From Turritopsis dohrnii (taxonomy: Eukaryota; Cnidaria; Hydrozoa; Anthoathecata; Oceaniidae): a DNA stretch of 64,000 nt. The stretch covers positions 124,001 through 188,000 of the forward strand of contig BQMF02000140.1 in NCBI GenBank assembly GCA_027922465.2, in the 5' to 3' direction. Numbering within the stretch: position 1 is the first letter of the stretch; the number at the start of each line of letters is the position of its first letter. Shown piece after piece: positions 59,991 to 64,000 of this stretch. Below the pieces are notes generated by a model. That model ran no database searches, was not told the DNA's origin, and worked only from the letters and a program-made list of their open reading frames with translations. Both the position numbers and the translations under genes were made by a program.

Positions 59991-61420
59991 AACAAGATGC
60001 CTTTGCAGGCATAAGGATTTCTGCAAAATCAGCTGAAGTATGAAAAAAGAAAGTCTACGACATTCATGAAGTTTAAGAAAGGTTTAATCCTTTACGCAAT
60101 AATACAAATTTCTGATCAGTACTCCCCAAGAATCTGTATAGAACATAATTGCCACTATGCAAAACTTTATACCAATAAACAACATTAAATTTGACTATAT
60201 CTGAACGAACGACATAATGTTCTTTATTTCATTGGTACGAAATGATATTAAGGATTCAGTGAGTATGCATGTACGTTAATGTAAATGTTATGAATTTATG
60301 AGTTCAATATGTCTTGCCTGTCATCCTAATATAATTCCTAATTCACAAGCACAAAAAGGAAAACGTAGATTTTAAAGATAAAAAATACATCTATATAAGC
60401 ATTAATTATAACAAAAGAACATTACATTTAAATAGATACTTTAAGATACCACAGTGATTACGTAAGTCTTTCAATATATACGGTCAATCTTCTTAATTAC
60501 GAAAAGACTTCCCAAACACAAAAAGTAAACAAAGATTTGGATTATGAAAATATATGACCCAAACTTACCAAAACTAGCAAACATAACTGAAAGCAGAAAT
60601 TTGAATTAAAAAAAGATGTCCGCCATTTACTAAAATTTACTGACAGTAAATATAAATTTCAGTTTGCTATCATAAATAGGAAGTCCCCATTCCTAATTCA
60701 AGACATTAATAACACAGCCATGAACTACACAAGCAAATAAGCTAAAAAAGCAGCTAGAGAAACATCAAACATAAAATGATGCACAGGCAGGGTAGACTAG
60801 ACATTCTTGTTGAGCTGAAGAGGAAACTGAGCTGAGCTGTACGTACCAAGAGCTTAAAAAAGCATTACAGCCCACACATGAAACAAACAGTCTTTTGTAT
60901 TTAGAAAGGCTTATAAGAATCCCAAACATTTTCAAAGAAACGAAAGCATTCCTTTTTTTCACACACTGTTTTTACAAATCATTGTAAACTTGTTTTTAGA
61001 AAAGAATGAACACAGTAGAATCATTGTAAGATAAATTATAAATTTTCTACCATTTACTTTCGGTTTTGGAAGTGTATATCTTCTTTTAAATATATTCCAC
61101 ATTGATCAATAAACTTTTGGAAATCTAAGTGGGTTTCTTCGGTACCGCTGATAGTATACCATTATGCGAACAGCTTGCAAATGTAAAGTCAAAAATACCC
61201 GGATGATCACATGGCATGGTGAAAATCGAGCCAATAAGATCAGTTAACTAGCAGCCTTTAGCATGAGTGGCGCTTCATTCACCAATAAACATTGACACGC
61301 CATTTGTATGAACCAATGAAATTCGGGAAACAAATATGCGCCGGTTTGGACAGGATGAAAAAAAAAAAAAAAAAACAGAAAAACACGGACGATCGTAAAG
61401 TATTTCTTGCTTACGCAGAA
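59991..61420 (+). repeat. Satellite-like unit, type A (copy 4)
   Basis: Starts AACAAGATGCC with hairpin TGCCTTTGCAGGCA and keeps A landmarks such as GCTGAAGAGGAAACTGAGCT (60816). More diverged than the B units. Ends with GGTTTGGACAGG, an A run and a GTAAAGTATTTCTTGC stretch. Confidence 0.8.
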
Positions 61421-61427
61421 ATCCAAA

Positions 61428-63012
61428 AACAAGATGCTCTACCGGGCAGAAGTATTCCTGCGGATGACTGTAAGACTTTCTGGAGCCTTTTCAGAAAGAA
61501 ATGAGTGTTAGTTCACGCTTTAAAACCATATGCATAATGCGGAATGATGTTTGCAGTATTTTACATTTTACCTTTTAGCTACGATAACTATTAAACTTTG
61601 TTATTTCATATAAAACTTCAGTCTTGCATCAATTTAGAGATTTTTTTAAAAAGATTTCCATTCGAAGTTGCACTCCCTAAAGCATCTTCAAGAAGCAATT
61701 AACTAATTAAAAGATTATCGCGTTAAGAATAATCTGTGCTTTAAAAGGTGAATGTTTGTTCACGGTTTAAAACAATATGCATAATGTGGTATGATGTTCT
61801 TTGTGTTTTACAGTTTATCTTGTAGCTGTGAAAGAAGTAATATTTGTTATTTCATATAAACTGCACTGTTTTGCATCATTTAAAGATTTTTTCAAAAAGT
61901 TTTTTATTCATAGTTATATTCCCTAAAGCATCTTCAAAAAGTAATTAAGTAATGAAAACTTTGTCACATTAAGTTTTGAAGGGAAAATCTGTGGCGTAAA
62001 TAGTAATAACTTCGAATTCATTTAATTCCATTCCCGAGAGCATCATAAGAGTTAAGAGACTTTGAAAAATTTTGCCGGAGATCAAGCTTAAAAAGGAACA
62101 CCGTCAGTTTAAAAATCTATTAGAGAACACTCTTCCGTGGACGTTTCAAAATACTCCTTTTAAAACTATACAGTATGAAAATCTTTATGTTGTTTGTACC
62201 TGAACTTCATAATAAAAACTTTTACTTGGCCTTGCGAAATAATAAAAATATCTGTGTTTCCTTTTTATCGTCAGCTTGATAGTATACAAATTTTAGAATC
62301 ATACAATATTTTAAATTCGACTAGTCAATTAAAAAAGTTGTCATCTATTGATTAATAAAATGGGTATAAGCTGATGAGGAAGATGAGCTGTGCTTCAAGA
62401 TTCCAGAGCTTTATAAAAACAGGATAGCTTACCTAGGAACATGAAATAGAAAATTGTGTTATGTTTAGAAAAAGACTAATAGAAACCTTACGCATTTTTT
62501 AAATCGATGTAAGCATACCGTTTTTGTAGTCGTTCATATCTGATTTGAAGCATCAAAAACTGCTTATTTATCAAGAATGACTACTAAGAATATTAGTTCC
62601 ACGTAGATTATCAGTTTGGATCATAAATGTTCTTGATTCTTTTAAGTTTTACAGCCGTACTACAACCTCTTCTATATCCATATATTCAACAAAGAAACTT
62701 TCACTGATCTACGCATGCTTCTTCGCTTCCATTTTTAAAACAACTACGGAAAACGTAAGAACGTTGCATAAGACTCACATGAAACAACATTTCTACCTTG
62801 GCATCTGCGATTTAGCCATATGTTAATTATTCCTTTCACTAGAGCTTATATTTTACACTTTTAGAGTCTTTTCAAGCAAAGTACTTGTATACAATGTATA
62901 TAGTGTGAGTTTAGACTGTTAAATCATAAAAAGAATGTAAGTTGGGAACATTAATGATTTGAGTGGCAATTTTCCATCGACTAAAATTGGTCTAGGTTTG
63001 GACAGTGAAAAA
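61428..63012 (+). repeat. Satellite-like unit, type B (copy 2), with internal duplication
   Basis: Starts AACAAGATGCTC with a one-mismatch hairpin. About 240 bp of the proximal part (GTTAGTTCACGCTTTAAAAC at 61507) is repeated in diverged form from about 61747. The distal part is almost the same as 59010-59985. Confidence 0.85.
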
Positions 63013-63017
63013 AAAAA

Positions 63018-64000
63018 AACAAGATGCCCTATTGGGCAGAAGTATTCCTGCGGATGACTGTAAGACTTTCTGGGACCTTTTCAGAAAGAAATGAGTGTTA
63101 GTTCACGCTTTAAAACGATATGCATAACGCAGAATGATGTTTGCAGTATTTTACATTTTATCTTTTAACAACGATAACAATTAAACTTTGTTGTCTGATA
63201 TAAAACTTCAGTCTTGCTTCAATTTAGAGATTTTTTAAAAAAGATTTTAATTCAAAGTTGTATTCCCTAAAGAATCTTCAAGAAGTAATTAAGTAATAAA
63301 AAGTTTGTCGCGTCAAGAAAAGTCTGTGCTTAAGAGTGTGTTTATCTAACAATTTCAGACCACCAAACTTTTCGATAAAAACACTCATAAAAGCGTTTGA
63401 AAAAACGAGGCAGGAGTTGTTCATAAACTCGGCTATCCAAACAAATCTTATAAGGTTTACACCAAATAGTTTTAGTGGTCTGAAATTGTTAGATAAACTG
63501 TATGTTAAAAAGTAATAACTTCGAATTCATTTAATTACATTCCCGAGAGCATCATAAGAGTTAAGAGACTTTGAAAAATTTTGCCGGAGATCAAGCTTAA
63601 AAAGGAACACCGTCAGTTTAAAAATCCATTAGAGAACACTCTTTTGTGGACGTTTCAAAATACTCCTTTTAAAACTATACAGTATGAAAATCTTTATGTT
63701 GTTTGTACCTGAACTTCATAATAAAAACTTTTACTTGGCCTTGCGAAATAATAAAAATATATGTGTTTCCTTTTTATCGTCAGCTTGATAGTATACAAAT
63801 TTGAGAATCATACAATATTTTAAATTCAACTAGTCAATAAAAAAAGTGGTCATCAAATGATAAATAAAATAGGTAGAAGTTGATGAGGAAGATGAGCTGT
63901 GCTTCATGATTCCAGAGCTTTATAAAAACAGGGTAGCTTATCTAGGAACATGAATTAAAAAATTATATTATATTTAGAAAGACTAATAGAAACCTTACGC
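63018..64000 (+). repeat. Satellite-like unit, type B (copy 3), cut by window end
   Basis: Starts AACAAGATGCCC with hairpin TGCCCTATTGGGCA. Same order of landmarks as the other B units; interrupted by a small MITE at about 63336-63496 and truncated by the end of the window. Confidence 0.85.
63336..63496. mobile_element. Small MITE nested in a B unit
   Basis: GTTTATCTAACAATTTCAGA at the left end is matched by its complement (TCTGAAATTGTTAGATAAAC) at the right. Absent from the equivalent place in the B unit at 58661 (TGCTTAAGAAGTAATAAC, about 58972). Flanks TTAAGA and TTAAAA may be a mutated target duplication. Too small to code. Confidence 0.8.

Noticed and set aside
61292..61504. 70-codon frame ending QDALPGRSIPADDCKTFW as a gene
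   Set aside because: It spans the A/B satellite unit boundary and an A run; other units break the frame.
1..64000. CRISPR arrays, bacterial operons or phage genes
   Set aside because: The sequence is eukaryotic with introns and animal transposons; no spacer-repeat arrays or prokaryotic gene organisation were seen.

Overview
The window is AT-rich invertebrate (metazoan) nuclear DNA. The grounds are spliced genes with GT..AG introns, very long gene-poor spacers, and transposons typical of aquatic invertebrates: a Ngaro/DIRS tyrosine-recombinase retrotransposon, Penelope-like elements, PIF/Harbinger, Helitron-like arrays, a CR1-like LINE, and TA-flanked MITEs. A cnidarian or another early-branching or marine invertebrate is plausible. 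The sequence alone does not fix the species.

Layout. 1-3056: tandem Helitron-like copies on the + strand. 4041-11967: the most complete host gene, a predicted signal peptide exon, a long parallel beta-helix ectodomain with exact 150-bp (50-residue) internal repeats, a Cys-rich stalk and a multi-pass membrane region. It carries one frameshift near 11190. 12.9-16.3 kb: a 128-bp tandem repeat and one unit ('A') of a satellite-like family. 16599-23893: a second, dead copy of the beta-helix gene, split by a 4973-bp Ngaro element (18478-23450) with gag, RT/RNase H and tyrosine recombinase on the - strand and diagnostic split direct repeats. 24-27 kb: spacer with a Penelope GIY-YIG fragment. 27.4-32.5 kb: a second Helitron-like array, in the opposite orientation to the first. 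32.5-35.3 kb: LINE and Penelope remnants.

36550-38430 holds an intact, intronless carnitine/choline acyltransferase-family gene, the only clearly complete non-transposon host gene. 40467-46850 is a complete PIF/Harbinger element with perfect 29-bp terminal inverted repeats, a DDE transposase and a spliced MYB/SANT-like gene. The intron of that gene has collected a MITE, a 2A-like ORF fragment and a hAT fragment. 47145-48022 is a MITE with 123-bp internal repeats and a tRNA-like segment. 49.0-52.6 kb is an inverted A unit carrying a 2.1-kb CACT...AGTG element, fused directly to a third, 5'-truncated dead copy of the beta-helix gene (52600-56040). From 56190 to the window end runs a tandem series of A and B satellite units, each starting with a short hairpin.

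The three beta-helix/multi-TM copies look like a local receptor-like family in decay: one nearly intact and two pseudogenised, with much of the transposon traffic landing in them. Because the paralogues preserve the empty sites, insertion junctions of the Ngaro and CACT elements can be read directly.
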